The notes under the pieces are model-generated. The model was not told the origin of the DNA. It made no database searches and saw only the letters and a program-made list of their open reading frames with translations. DNA of 64,000 nucleotides from Merluccius polli (Eukaryota; Chordata; Actinopteri; Gadiformes; Merlucciidae): positions 7,501-71,500 of the forward strand of contig JAOPHQ010000618.1 of assembly GCA_030340625.1 (NCBI GenBank), written 5' to 3'. Both the position numbers and the translations under genes were made by a program. Shown here one piece after another: positions 51,255-62,794 of this stretch (positions within the stretch are counted from its first letter, which is position 1; every line of letters starts with the position of its first letter).

Positions 51255-51740
51255 TTCATTTAATTTATATAGTGCTTTTCAAGATACTCAAAGCGCTTTA
51301 CGTAGTGTGTAGGGCGGATATGACACCTCATTCACTACCAGTGTGTAGCACCCACCTGGGTGCTGCAGCCAGTATGCGCCACAACGGTCACCACACACCA
51401 GCTTTCACAGTGGAGAGTTGAGGAATAAAACTATCCCAGGGGATGTTGGTACAAGAGCCAGATTGGAAATTTGACCAGGACAATGGGGTTAGCACCCCTA
51501 CTCTTGCGACAAGTGCCACAGGATCTTTAGTGATGACGACAGGACATCTCATCTGAAAGACGGTGCTCTTCGACAGGACAGAGTACCCGTTTGTGTCCTG
51601 GGGCATTGGGGATCTTACGTAGGCTAGAAGGATGAGCAGGCCCTACTGGCCACTACCAGCACCAACTGGTCTCCCATCCAAGGATGGACCAGACCAGCCC
51701 TGCTTAGCTTCCAAAGAAACCAGCATTGCGAGGAAAGGTA
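51255..51740 (-). mobile_element. 5S-rRNA-derived SINE (SINE3 type)
   Basis: On the minus strand, 51712-51667 reads GGAAGCTAAGCAGGGCTGGT, then TTGGATGGGAGACC, matching the 3' half of 5S rRNA with its internal Pol III promoter boxes. The body follows ('gctggtgtgtggtgaccgtt', 'gcacccaggtgggtgctaca') and the tail 'aaagcgctttgagtatcttg ... tatataaat' ends near 51255. It is close to full length apart from a diverged 5' head. Confidence 0.85.
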
Positions 51741-52555
51741 GCCACGGTGCTACGTGCACCATTACACAATCTGAGTCATTTACTTGGATTGTGTCCCTGT
51801 GCCTTTTTGGCTTTTATTGTTGTTTGTTCAGCACCTTGGTGTACTGGATAAATAAACTGAACTAGCCTGGGAACATTATCAACACTCCCTGCACACTTAA
51901 AATCCACTCTCAAGAAAACACTGTAAATGTGATCCATTTGGAATTGCAACACAATGAAGGGCAAAACATACTTTTGTGCTTCTGGGAAATGGGCCATTGC
52001 AATGACGTGAAATCATCATGGCGTATAATTGTAAATAAAGTCAAGATGTGGACGATTAGCAAGGTATATAAAGTACATGTTGGATTTAATGTACATCATG
52101 AGTATTGGGACATACCGGTATGTTTGTGAGCATTGTTGGCCATTATAGCAGATGTTGGGCAACATTTCTTTTAAAAGCTGTTTACCAAGGCCTCTTTCAA
52201 CTCAAACTTAGAAGACTGCTGTGCAAGGTCCACAATATTGAGCATCAAACTCCCAATTGTAGTATACTGGGTTTGCTAAATAGTGGCTAATTATATTTCC
52301 AAAATGGCATGGTGGTGGGCCATGTGTAAACATAAGTGGGTACAGTTTTGCCTCTCTGAGTAGACATTTGACCAGTATCTAAGTATTTAACAATCAAAGC
52401 GGCTTCACAGTTTGTAGCAGACGACATTCCATCTCAATAGCAGCACAGTTACAAACATAATGGTAACGCTTTTTACATTAAGTAGACACTCATCAGCATT
52501 AATTGATACTTAACTAATGCTGAGTTCATCCTGAGTTAATGTAGGACTCATACCA

Positions 52556-52705
52556 ACATCCCCTGGGATAGTTTTATTCCTCACCTCTCCACTGTGAAAG
52601 CTGGTGTGTGGTGACCGTTGTGGCGCATCATATATATCTGTCATCATATATATATGTCATATCCGCCCTACACACTACGTAAAGTGCTTTGAGTATCTTG
52701 AAAAG
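52556..52705 (+). mobile_element. 5'-truncated 5S-SINE (SINE3-type) fragment
   Basis: Matches the 3' half of the SINE at 51255-51740 in the opposite orientation ('ctggtgtgtggtgaccgttgt', 'aaagtgctttgagtatcttg'). It is interrupted by a short 'catatatat' expansion and nested within the 52462-53753 element. Confidence 0.8.
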
Positions 52706-53119
52706 AATCAGTAAAAAACTGTTATATCTTTATATTGTCACTTTACCTAGCGGGACACATAACTATTAATTAATTATTAATTAACTTCTGGTTGTGGTTA
52801 TATCTGTTGATACTACCTGAAAGGCCACACATAAACTCGTATGCTTGATTAATGTGGGAAAGTTTCACAGTGAATATGTCATAATATTTGGACTGCCAAC
52901 AAATATATATGAATCTGAATCCGAGCAATTTACATCCGTCACTTCTACTGGAAGCAAAAGCTACATGGCCACATGTCTGTCTCCTGGATTGCAAAGAATC
53001 CTGCAGAAATGTTCCTATCCCAAAAACAGGAGTTAAGGTACGTTAATAAACAGATACCCGTTCAAATAGTACTGTGGAATGGAGGTTGTGACATATGGGA
53101 CATTAAATTCACGTTGTTT

Positions 53120-53153
53120 TAGTAATTAATTAATTAATTAATTAATTAATTAA
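53120..53153 (+). repeat. (TTAA)n microsatellite
   Basis: About eight TTAA/AATT units inside the 52462-53753 element. Confidence 0.9.
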
Positions 53154-53274
53154 TAGTATTAATTCATTTTAAGAAACATGTCTGAGTTAATCTGTAATCT
53201 GTATGACTTAGGTAAGCATTTATCATTAAAGACTGTCTGTAATTAAGACTGACTTCTGATTACTGATGGAGTAA

Positions 53275-53621
53275 CAGAGGCGTCACTAGGTTTTAAGGAC
53301 AGGGGGGGCTTAGCCCCAAGGAGATGCACAGGGGGGGGGGGGGGGGGGGGGGACAGTCCGGCCTAAAGCCGGATGAATGGCCACCCTACTGCGAAGTGAA
53401 GGGAAACTGACAGATTTATGATCACCTTAAGTGATAAGTCCTTAATGACAGGTTATATGATTATTTATGATGCTGGCCGCTTTATATTGAATTTGTCGGC
53501 ATTTTGTTATTTAAAAAAAAATTAAATACAATTAAAATACAAACACCAAACTATTTAGGGGGGCTTAAGAATATTTTAGGGGGGCTTCAGCCCCCCTAAA
53601 ACAGGCCTAACGACGCCACTG
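53275..53621. mobile_element. Nested hAT MITE, 347 bp, TSD TGGAGTAA
   Basis: Ends CAGAGGCGTCACTAGG and CCTAACGACGCCACTG are inverted repeats (13 of 16 match). A perfect 8-bp duplication TGGAGTAA lies at 53267-53274 and 53622-53629. Sub-terminal 'gggggcttagcccc' and 'ggggcttcagcccc' palindromes and a poly-G run (53331-53352) lie inside. Confidence 0.9.
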
Positions 53622-53838
53622 TGGAGTAACCATTCATCCATGGCTGAGTCCTCCATGAGTCTTACATGAGTCCTACATTAACTCAGGATGAACTCAGCAT
53701 TAGTTAAGTATCAATTAATGCTGATGAGTGTCTACTTAATGTAAAGCGTTACCAACATAATGAATACACAATTAACCTAGCATCCTAATAAATGAGCTAG
53801 TGTTACACCACTTTATATTAGAGCCCTATACACTGTTA

Positions 53839-54275
53839 GGCCCCGATCAGAGCGCTTTTGCAGGTTGCAAAACACAAGGCACCCCTACAATTTTTTTTAA
53901 ATAGCAGCTTGCTGCGTCTCTTTTTTTTTTTTTTTTGCTAGGCAACCACCGAATCACCTGTCCTTAGCCTAACCGTTATTTTTGCACTAATTTGTCTCCA
54001 AGCCTGCTTTTTTCTGTTGATGATGATCATGATAACTACAGTTAAAGTCGTATAACTCTGGGTATCCAGTCACAGCCACTACTAGTTTATCCTCCATCAT
54101 GGTCTATCCGCTTGTTGTCGTCACCACCACAGGAGGCCCACCTCTCAATTCATCCGATTGGACAATGGGAAAAAACACAAATGACGTAGAGCGCTTTTCT
54201 GCTCTGAACAACTACTACAACAATTACAAAAAAGCTGCCCTTGGCTGCTAAAAAGCATAGTGTCTGATCAGGGCC
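53839..54275. mobile_element. Harbinger-like MITE, 437 bp, TSD TTA
   Basis: Ends GGCCCCGATCAGA and TCTGATCAGGGCC are inverted repeats with one mismatch. TTA is present at 53836-53838 and 54276-54278. No coding capacity. Confidence 0.75.
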
Positions 54276-54278
54276 TTA

Positions 54279-55963
54279 TTCTATTGGTGATAGTTGTGTC
54301 TGTTAACAATTTTGGGGATATTGAATATCACACCTCAGCACAGAAACACTTATAATAACAACCTTGATACCAATGTGGGTGTGTCTACAGAGTAGTTCTG
54401 TTTCATGGAAGCTCTTGCAAAATAGGAAGTCAGATTATGGGTCCATATCGGAAGTCAGACTTAATAGTGACAAGAAAACACACCCTTACTACTGATGCTA
54501 CTGCTATCCTTACAGGTATTCTGCTGGCTACTGTCTTTCAGATTATAAGCAGACCTATGGTATTATGACAAACTTTAAAAACGTTTAAAGTTTTGAAAAA
54601 CAGTGCAGAAACTCGACAGAATTGCAGTGTGTATGGGAGAAATGTACTTACATTTAATGATAATATGTTTATTATCTTGCCAATATGCTATATGAATCTA
54701 ATAAGTGTGGAGAAATAAAGAGAATCACAGATGGGTGACAAGCGGTGACAACCAGGCTAGAACATTTGACCCCTCGGCTAACCTCCAACACCTGAATTAG
54801 TTTCTGGGTGGCCAGTTAAGGAAAAATAAACATCTGACATGGGAAGGCATTATTCTTGCCTTATTAACCATGTGGTCCTTCAAAGCTGTTAATGAAACAG
54901 CAAGATAAACTCAAGACATTTTAACCACCTGATTACGTGGGACAGGGATATCTTCCAGACCCCTCTTCCATGCATTCCTGAGATGCACCCTCTCCCACAC
55001 ACAATTATACATACAAATGCAGTCGTCCTAACGAGAATGATGAACATTAATTTGAACTAGGAGAAACTAGAAGGAAAAGGAATTGTGATGAATAAAAAGT
55101 GTTTCTTTTATTCCTATGTGAAACACTATGGTGCCTTTATGCCATTCTGTAAAAGTAGACGAGAGGGAAGAGTCACTTACAGACACACACTCTCCCTATA
55201 CTCTACTTATGTTTTCATTCATTGTTGAACTTTGATAATACATGCTATTGGGGTATTCCCCAGCTATATATGTAGTTAGAGGGATTTATCCAAGTCAAGA
55301 TTGGTATTTGTTATGTGTAAACTACCTCTTATGTCAATTATCTCTCTGTATAGTGTAATGTATGTCCAGCTGATGGGGAGCTGGGGAAAGGGCCAGAGGG
55401 GAGGTGCCTAATCTTTAGGTCCAAATAAGTAAACAATGCATAGGTTGTTGTGAATGGTTAGTGTAAGATTAAACCACAAAGGGAGCTAATAAAACCTGAA
55501 GTCTGAGCCAAGAATATCAGTTCTTCATCAAATCATCTCAGGCTTTGTGGTTACTTGTGGACTGATAATAAAGTCTTTATCGTGCAAACCTTCGGCTTTC
55601 TTAACCTCTCTTATTTGTTATCTTAAGTGTTATATGAGGTTCATCCGCGACATGTGTAACCTTTCACAGAAAGGCTAGACTGTGAACATAAGATACCAAA
55701 TGGGCTTTTGGCAGCTTGTTTGGCAAGTTTAGTTTGCTAGTTTGCGTATTATTGGTATTCACATAAGATTACACTGGATAAGGCTCACCGAAAGAAGACT
55801 TAACTTGTTAACATGTTGACGCACACCGTGTTCCCCTCACACGTACAATGATGACATATATGGTGATTGATGAGTTGAGGCTTATGTAACATTTCAGTAT
55901 TTTAACACAACCCCTAAATCCCTACACATGTACGCAGGCAGGCAGGCGCACACAGGCACACAG

Positions 55964-56002
<39 letters not shown>

Positions 56003-58028
56003 AATTGGCTTCAGGAATTGGCAAAGTGAAGCATGCATTAAAAAAAGATTACAAAACAGTATAAATAAATGAAGCTACACATTTCACTTACAAAACATTT
56101 CACTTCCATTTCCCTCACAAACCATTTGTGAAATATTTAGCTCAGTTGTGTAAGGTGTGTTGTGTGTACTTTTTCAATGTAGCCTTCCACTACGTTTGTC
56201 ATTTGAAATGATGTACAATCATAACAAAATCCATTCACAACTTCAAACTGTTTGCGCCAGAGAGAAAACATTTGTAATAATTTTGAACAAAACTCAAGGT
56301 GCTGCAATAAATGTAAAAAAGTTGTAAAGTGCAAGTTTAATGTACACATCATAACCTAATAAGCCTTAACAACTGACAAACAACATTTATGTCAAACAGT
56401 GCGGGTCTCGGTTTAAAGTTCAAACAATGTGAATTAATAGCTTAGAGCAGAGAAAATGATGGAAACTTCGATTGATTTGACTGGATACCATTGTTGCGAT
56501 ATGCCTTCCCAACTGGCTCATATGAATCCATTCCCACAAATGTATTACATCCCTTGCTACTGTAACAGTAGCAAGGGATAGAAAACCCATAACATAATGG
56601 GAACCATCAAGTACAAATGCTCATCTCACACATGAATTCATGAAGATGGCAAGGGACGTGCATGGGCACATAGTCTTCTGTAGCACCCCATCCCGTATGA
56701 TGTGTGCATTTCCATACCAATACACCCATGCTTTCAAATATGACTAGACTCTCAACAGACAAAAAAACCCTTTCTTGACCTCTCTATGAAATGCCTACCT
56801 CCTTCTCTACTCGGTCGCTACTCTTCAAAGGCCCTCTTTGTCTTTGGTCAAACGAAACGGTCACGCGAGAAGTTGTTGGGAGCGCTGGCGTTCCAGAGCG
56901 TCTGATTGGTTCATTAATTGCCGTATTGTTTAGGTGGGAGTCCGGGAGGCTTCCTGATTCCAGCTTCAAGATGTCTGCCACCGACTGCCGATGCAGTTGT
57001 TGTTACTGACAGGGGCTAAAAAGGAGATCACATTTGGAATTAAGACCATATAATTTCATAACAGCAAACAGTAGTTCTGCATCTCATTAACAATTGTACC
57101 CACGTACCTAAAATGAATGTAAATATAGAAGATGGTGTGTGTGTGTGTGTGAGTGTTGGGGGGGAGCAGACCTGTAGTGTGCTAGTTAAGGTCTAAAGTA
57201 TGGAATGTATACATCTATCGGAGCAGGACAAACTGGCCAATCTCTAACAAGACAGAAGCAATCTGAGATGCATTTCATCGTGACCGTATTTGGATTTGAA
57301 TGTTGGACAGACAGGTAAACAAATTACTTTTGAGGGGCAGCAGCAGCATCTCTGTCAGCATGTGCTACTGCACACACACGCACACACTCCCCGTAAGACG
57401 CGGATAAAGAGAGCAAGAGGAGGAGAAAGTATTTTTCCATGACGTCTCATACAGTGGTTTCCACCATTAGACGACAGTGGGTGTGGACGCAAAGTTGGAA
57501 GTTGGTCAACAACAAGAATAAGAAAAAAGCAGAATTTAATTTTGAAACATATTATAACACAATACATGTGTAGTGGCAATCCAAAATTGTAACATACATC
57601 AGTCCCGACCACGTCAATCCTTAAGGAGATCTTAAGGAAACCGAAATGCCTTAAATGCCTCCTTGACAAATACAGCCTATCATACGCCTTATGCTTTATC
57701 TATTTTCAAACAAGTGGGTTACACTTGTTTGAACAAAATATAGCCATTACAAAAAAATGGGTCCCACAGATAATGAAGAATGTTGACTGTAGCAGGAGAA
57801 CTTGATGTCAAACCTACTATGAAACCAATTTCTCCTGTACTAAAAAGGACAAAGGGGGGGGGGGGTCCCTCAGCTGAACTATATAAAATGCTAACAGATG
57901 AGATAATAGGCTGTTAGCCCACTTTGTGGGCCTCGTCAATCATATATGTCAATAAATCAAACAGGTTTTAAGTGTGCCTTCGGCAATCCGCTAGCCTTGT
58001 GAAACCATCCTGTGATCTCGTGTTCAGT
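54279..58028. other. Intergenic, no recognised gene
   Basis: AT-rich DNA with short unconvincing frames, a (CA)n tract at 55970-56001 and the perfect palindrome at 56549-56579. Nothing else was recognised. Confidence 0.6.
56549..56579. repeat. 31-bp perfect palindrome
   Basis: ATCCCTTGCTACTGT, a single central A, then the exact complement ACAGTAGCAAGGGAT. With a one-base centre it would extrude as a cruciform rather than a stable RNA loop. Origin unknown. Confidence 0.85.
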
Positions 58029-58063
58029 TTAAGCTATTGACTGCGAAACGCAAACTTGAAGGT

Positions 58064-58200
<137 letters not shown>

Positions 58201-58269
58201 TCATGGTGGGAGGCAGCATCGCTAGTACTAGTAGGTCTAACAGACCCCAATTTAGCTTAGACGTTATAT

Positions 58270-58500
58270 AAACTGTTATGAAAGCTGCCTAAATGGCGGC
58301 TACTAAGCTTTGCTTGGCGGTAAAACAGCAAATTTGTGAAGGCGTTTCCGGTTAGACGTGAAGCTGTGTGGCGAGTGTGATACTCGATTCTGATTGGTCC
58401 ATTACGGCATTTTGCTGTCTGTTGTTTTGTGGATAGCAGACCGCTGCTATGGACGCTGTTTCCAACTGTAGAATCTCTTTTTTTGCGGAAGGAATACAAT
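58270..58500. repeat. Inverted copy of the 'CCAATCAGAATCGAGTA' repeat family
   Basis: Contains 'gatactcgattctgattggt', the reverse complement of the landmark in the 5940-6360, 59735 and 63110 copies. Confidence 0.55.
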
Positions 58501-58799
58501 TACTTAATATTTTAAATCAATGAAATCATTTTTTTGTTATATTTTGTGTCAACTTATTGATTTATTTAGTAAGTAGCCGTGTAATAAGCGGGATAAAGTC
58601 GCGTCGGGTCGCTGTACATTGGTTAGGCCTACATAAAAAGCAAGTGAAGGAAACCGCTCGCTCTGCGAGCCAAATAAATAATGACAAACAAGTCTGTTCA
58701 GGTTCAGGTTACTTTATATGTGTAGCTGCAGATAAGGAAAATACACATAACAGATAAACATAACAAAGCAAGACACACATACATAAATGCTAAATAAAT

Positions 58800-59360
58800 A
58801 TTATCTGTGCAAAGGTCGCTACGACCGGTTCAATGGCTACCATCATGCAAAGGGTGGACGTCATTTGAAATTGAGCCAGTGATCTGCTGTAACTGTCTAA
58901 TGTACGGGACGCTGGGTTGAGCTGTGACTCACCAATCAGCTTGCTCGACCATTTAAACATTTGGTTCCGGTTCTTAAGGGATAGGTTTCCCAACCATGAC
59001 ACCAGAGAAAAAGATAAAATAGATTCAATAAATGTACAGTAAAATAAGGTCAACATGGTTTTGTCGATGTGGAAATAGGCCTGAAATAGGTGGTGTGAGA
59101 CTCCTCACACCACTTACACCACTTGACAAAGTCGCCGATGACCGGGCCGTTGCTGGTGTTATTGTCTTGGAGCCGACTGACAATAACAGAATCATCAGCA
59201 TATTTAAAGATGGTCCCAATTTCCCACCTGTTCTTATTACTCCAGTAAATAGAGACGATTTTAGTAACGACCTGGCAAAAAAAAACTTTCTAAACAGTCC
59301 CATCCGAGTCCGGTCCAAGTTGACAGTTATTAACGTTTCGTTTAGCGCATTCATTTAGAC
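58800..59360 (-). pseudogene. Non-LTR retrotransposon reverse-transcriptase fragment
   Basis: Minus-strand frames encode IFKYADDSVIVSRLQDN, whose YADD motif (59202-59188) is the polymerase active-site signature of reverse transcriptases. Lower down come FHIDKTMLTLFYCTFIES and SFSLVSWLGNLSLKNRN, typical of the segment after the RT domain in fish LINEs. Frames shift between these blocks, so this is a dead copy. Clade (Rex/CR1/L2-like) not assigned. Confidence 0.8.
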
Positions 59361-59457
59361 CGACGATAAGTAAGGGATAATCCACGACGAGGTGTGGGCA
59401 TGTATCGAAAAATAATGCACGACGCGGGGGCTAAGAAGGGTTTGCCTCCGCAAACAT

Positions 59458-60515
59458 CAGTCAACATGAGATTCATATGGAGTACGGACGTTACCTTATA
59501 CTCCAGTAAATAGAGGCGATCGTAGTAACGACATGGCAACGTTACCTTATTACTCCAGTAAATAGAGACGATCTTAGTAACGACATGGCAACGGGAAAGC
59601 TTTCTGAATGTAGTCCCCCTCGAGTCCGGTCCAAGTTGACAGAACTCTGTTAACGTTTCGTTCAGCGCATTCATCTTCAGACCGGTGATAAGACTGCTTG
59701 CGTCATGGCCGTGCATGTTATCGAAAAATAATGCACACCTCTCCAGCCAATCTGAATCGAGTAAGCTATTCAACTGGGCCATAGTATAAGATTGCTTATG
59801 TTACGATCACTTCATAGCTGTGCCTGTGCAGTTATCGAAAGTTAATCAACACCCCTCCAGTCAATCAGAACGGAGTCATTTGATTGGACAAGAGGCATTC
59901 CTTGAGTGCTGATATTCAGTATAAAAACACTGGGACTTTTAACTATACATGGATCACTCCGCTTGACATGTGTTCTAATAACCGTTAATTACATCAACTA
60001 TCGTTATCTAAGAACATATTCTTATAAACAAAGATAAATGTACATGATGCAAAGAAGCTGGCCTGCGTTAACGTGTAGACCTACACAGTAAGCTAGTGTG
60101 CAGGAACATGTTTTTGTTGCTTGGCAATCTAGTCTGGCAATGATTTTTGTTGAGCCAAATAAATAATGACAAATAAGTCTGTTCAGGTTCAGGTTACTTT
60201 ATTTGTAGCTGCAGGTAGAATTGGTTTCCAGTAATAGAACTGACACAACATCCCGACACAACATTCCAGAGACAACAAAGACAGCAAATAGATATAACAG
60301 ATAAACATAACAAAACAAGACACAAATAAATAAATGTTGCCACCATATTATCAGTGCAAGGTCTCTACAACCGGTTCAACTCAGTGATGGCTGTCGGAAC
60401 AAAGCTGTTTTTATACCGCTTTGTTCTGCCCTTTGGACTGTACATTCAGAAGGAAGAAGCTGAAATGCATCATGCAAAGGGTGGGAGACGTCATTTGAAA
60501 TTGAGCCAGTGATCT
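59458..60515 (+). repeat. Duplicated segment, copy A
   Basis: About 1.06 kb collinear with 62795-63878 in direct orientation, including two 52-bp tandem units (59490-59592), a CCAATCAGAAT repeat and a LINE 3' piece. The last bases 'ccagtgatct' abut an inserted inverted-repeat element at 60517. Confidence 0.85.
60170..60515 (-). pseudogene. LINE C-terminal fragment within copy A
   Basis: Nucleotide-similar to 58680-58880 and 63540-63878 ('ggaacaaagctgtttttata', 'catcatgcaaagggtgggag'). The minus-strand reading corresponds to the end of the LINE ORF but is broken by stops and truncated by the adjacent insertion. Confidence 0.65.
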
Positions 60516-60516
60516 A

Positions 60517-60725
60517 GCCTGGCTCCGCCCGCCTACGTACTTCCGCTCAATTTTCATTTCACTTCAGCACTAAGGTCTGGCAGTGCTGTATGTTAGAACG
60601 ATTTCTTTTCCCTGAAATGTGCCTTCCAATCAGCGAACAGGAGGCGCGGCCTGAGAACAGTGACGTAGAGGTCGTGCGCGAATTTCAGTTATTGAGCGTA
60701 AGTACGGAGGCGGGCGGAACCAGGC
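60517..60725. mobile_element. Short inverted-repeat element (209 bp)
   Basis: Ends GCCTGGCTCCGCCCGCCTAC and, inverted, GCCTGGTTCCGCCCGCCTCC, continuing to about 35 bp with few mismatches. It is bounded by TA on both sides (60515-60516, 60726-60727), which would fit a TA-targeting element. It interrupts the LINE fragment. Related inverted blocks ('aaggtctggcagtgctgta') extend to about 60970. Confidence 0.6.
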
Positions 60726-61013
60726 TAATGCTAATGCTCACTGCATCTGCCGTTTGTATACTGCGCGCAACGTGGTTTCTGGCGCATGAAATACGTCACG
60801 ACCAAACGTTAGCGATTGGTTAAGGCAGATCCAGAGTGGCACTGGGCAGAGCCAATAGGTTTTAAACTTCAACAGCACCCGCCTTCAAGTGAGAAATCGT
60901 TTGTCTCTACAGCACTGCTAGACCTTTAGTATGAATGAAATGAGTACCAAGGTCTAGTTAGGACTAGGCTAGGGCGATGCTAGGCTTCAGCGGCACTATG
61001 ACGCTCAGCCCGT

Positions 61014-61206
61014 ATTCAAAGGGACATCAAGCACCATACAGAACGAACTATTAGACTGCATGTATGAAGTGGACAGGGACGAGATAGCCAAACAAGTGGA
61101 CGAGACATCATTTGTTGCTGTACAGGCCGACAAGACAACGGATGTCTCCTGTAAATCACAGATGGTGGTTGTGCTGCGATACCTTTTGCCATGTAACACA
61201 GTGACA
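61014..61206 (+). pseudogene. hAT transposase fragment (DUF4371/ZMYM1-like)
   Basis: The plus-strand frame reads FKGTSSTIQNELLDCMYEVD, then REIAKQVDETSF-like sequence and ADKTTDVSCKSQMVVVLRYL. This matches the conserved 'DETTD..' block of DUF4371-containing hAT transposases and the domesticated ZMYM1/ZNF862 proteins. Similarity stops around 61206, so it is a relic. Confidence 0.8.
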
Positions 61207-62794
61207 GTTAAGCGTTGTTCTTGTCAATTTTGTGTCTGTTTATGTTTGTCCCGTCTTATATGTCCCCACTCCTGGCCTGCACCTTGTCGTGGTGGCTTTA
61301 AACCAAGACAGGCCATTCTGAATCTTTTCTTTCACAGCTATTATCTTTGATTTCTCCTCCAGGACACTGCCTATGGGAGGTGTACTCCATGGTAACATGA
61401 TATTGGGTTCTTATAGTCGCTCTTACAGCTGCACTAGTGTCATTTTAGGTTTGCGGAAGCTTAGTTTAAAGTTTAAAAACCTTTTAAAAACTATACTTTC
61501 ATTATTGCAATGTTTTGATGTCAGCAATAAAAGATTAAAAGCTGCACGAATGTACTTTATTAATTAAATATATATGATACATGGATAACAGTCACTTAGT
61601 TCAAAAACCAAAAGCCCAGCATACTGAATAGTGTTAAAGTATATTTTATTTGTAATGGTTGTGACAGCCCCAGTGCCTGCCTGCTGTCCTGGTTATCTTT
61701 CCACAGTTCCTTGTGGGTGGAGCTGAGGGCTGAATAGAGAATGGGAAACACCAAGCCAGGGCTACAAACAGCATGGTGGGACACTGACACGTAAGTTAGA
61801 CCAATGAAGAAAGCTCAATCTCTATTTTGAAATACTTTTGCTTTTTTATGAAAATTACCAATTTTATTTGTAATATATTAGGGCTGTAACTTTTTCCAAA
61901 AATGAATTTCAAACAAATTTAAAATGCCCCGTAATTTGTTTGAATATATTCTAATACCCCCTCCACATTAGCTTGGTTTACTGATAGGTTTAGATGCTGT
62001 TTAGCGTATTACTGCCTTCCACAGGTCAGATGTTGAACTAGATTTTTACATACAGTCCTGTGTTGTGCAGGATAGCCGGGAGCAGGCGGAGTCAACCTCT
62101 AAATCGCCACGATTGCGAAAACAAACAGGTGACGTCACGGACACTGGTACGTCATTTAAAAAAAAAAAAATTAGCCTAGCCCCACCTGTTTTTTACATGT
62201 AGAAACGCCACTGAACAAAGTCCTACCCTATAGCCTATATATATCTCTTTTTTTTCACGACACCTATTATTAAATAACATATTTGGTAGCCTAAAATCAT
62301 TTTGTTATATTTTGTGTCAACTTATTGATTTATTTAGTAAGTAGCCGTGTAATAAGCGGGATAAATTCGCGTCGGGGTGTATTTCGCAAAAATGATCGGC
62401 TGCACATTATTCGTTAGGCCTACATAAAAAGCAAGTGAAGGAAACATATTGAATCTGACCGGTCTGAGCAAACGATATCTTGTTTTTGTGGTCAAATTAT
62501 ATCCTTCAAACATCGTCTAGCAATGACATTGCTATACGATATGTAATGGATCTTAGCCCCCGCAGCGTGCATTATTTTTCGGTAACCGCACACCTTCCAG
62601 ATTATTCCGCTTATACCATGGCCACTTGTGAATCATTAAAATATAAGGGTGTTGATTCATATTTTGGGGGCAATTCTGTCTCAAAATTACAACTTTTAGC
62701 TCGCACTATTGTTTGTGTTCCTGGAAACAAACGGCAAATGACCGGAGAAATATATGGGTCTGACTAATGCCTGGGTCTGACTAATGCCTAATGT

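Larger units (their letters stand above)
52462..53753. mobile_element. hAT-like element with ~90-bp terminal inverted repeats, TSD AACATAAT
   Basis: Inverted repeats of about 90 bp (GGTAACGC...TTACATTAAGTAGACACTC...) at 52462-52553 and about 53665-53753 differ by only a few positions. The flanks carry a perfect AACATAAT duplication (52454-52461, 53754-53761). A SINE fragment (52556-52705) and a complete second MITE (53275-53621) are nested inside, so the original element was about 0.8 kb. No transposase frame. Confidence 0.9.
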
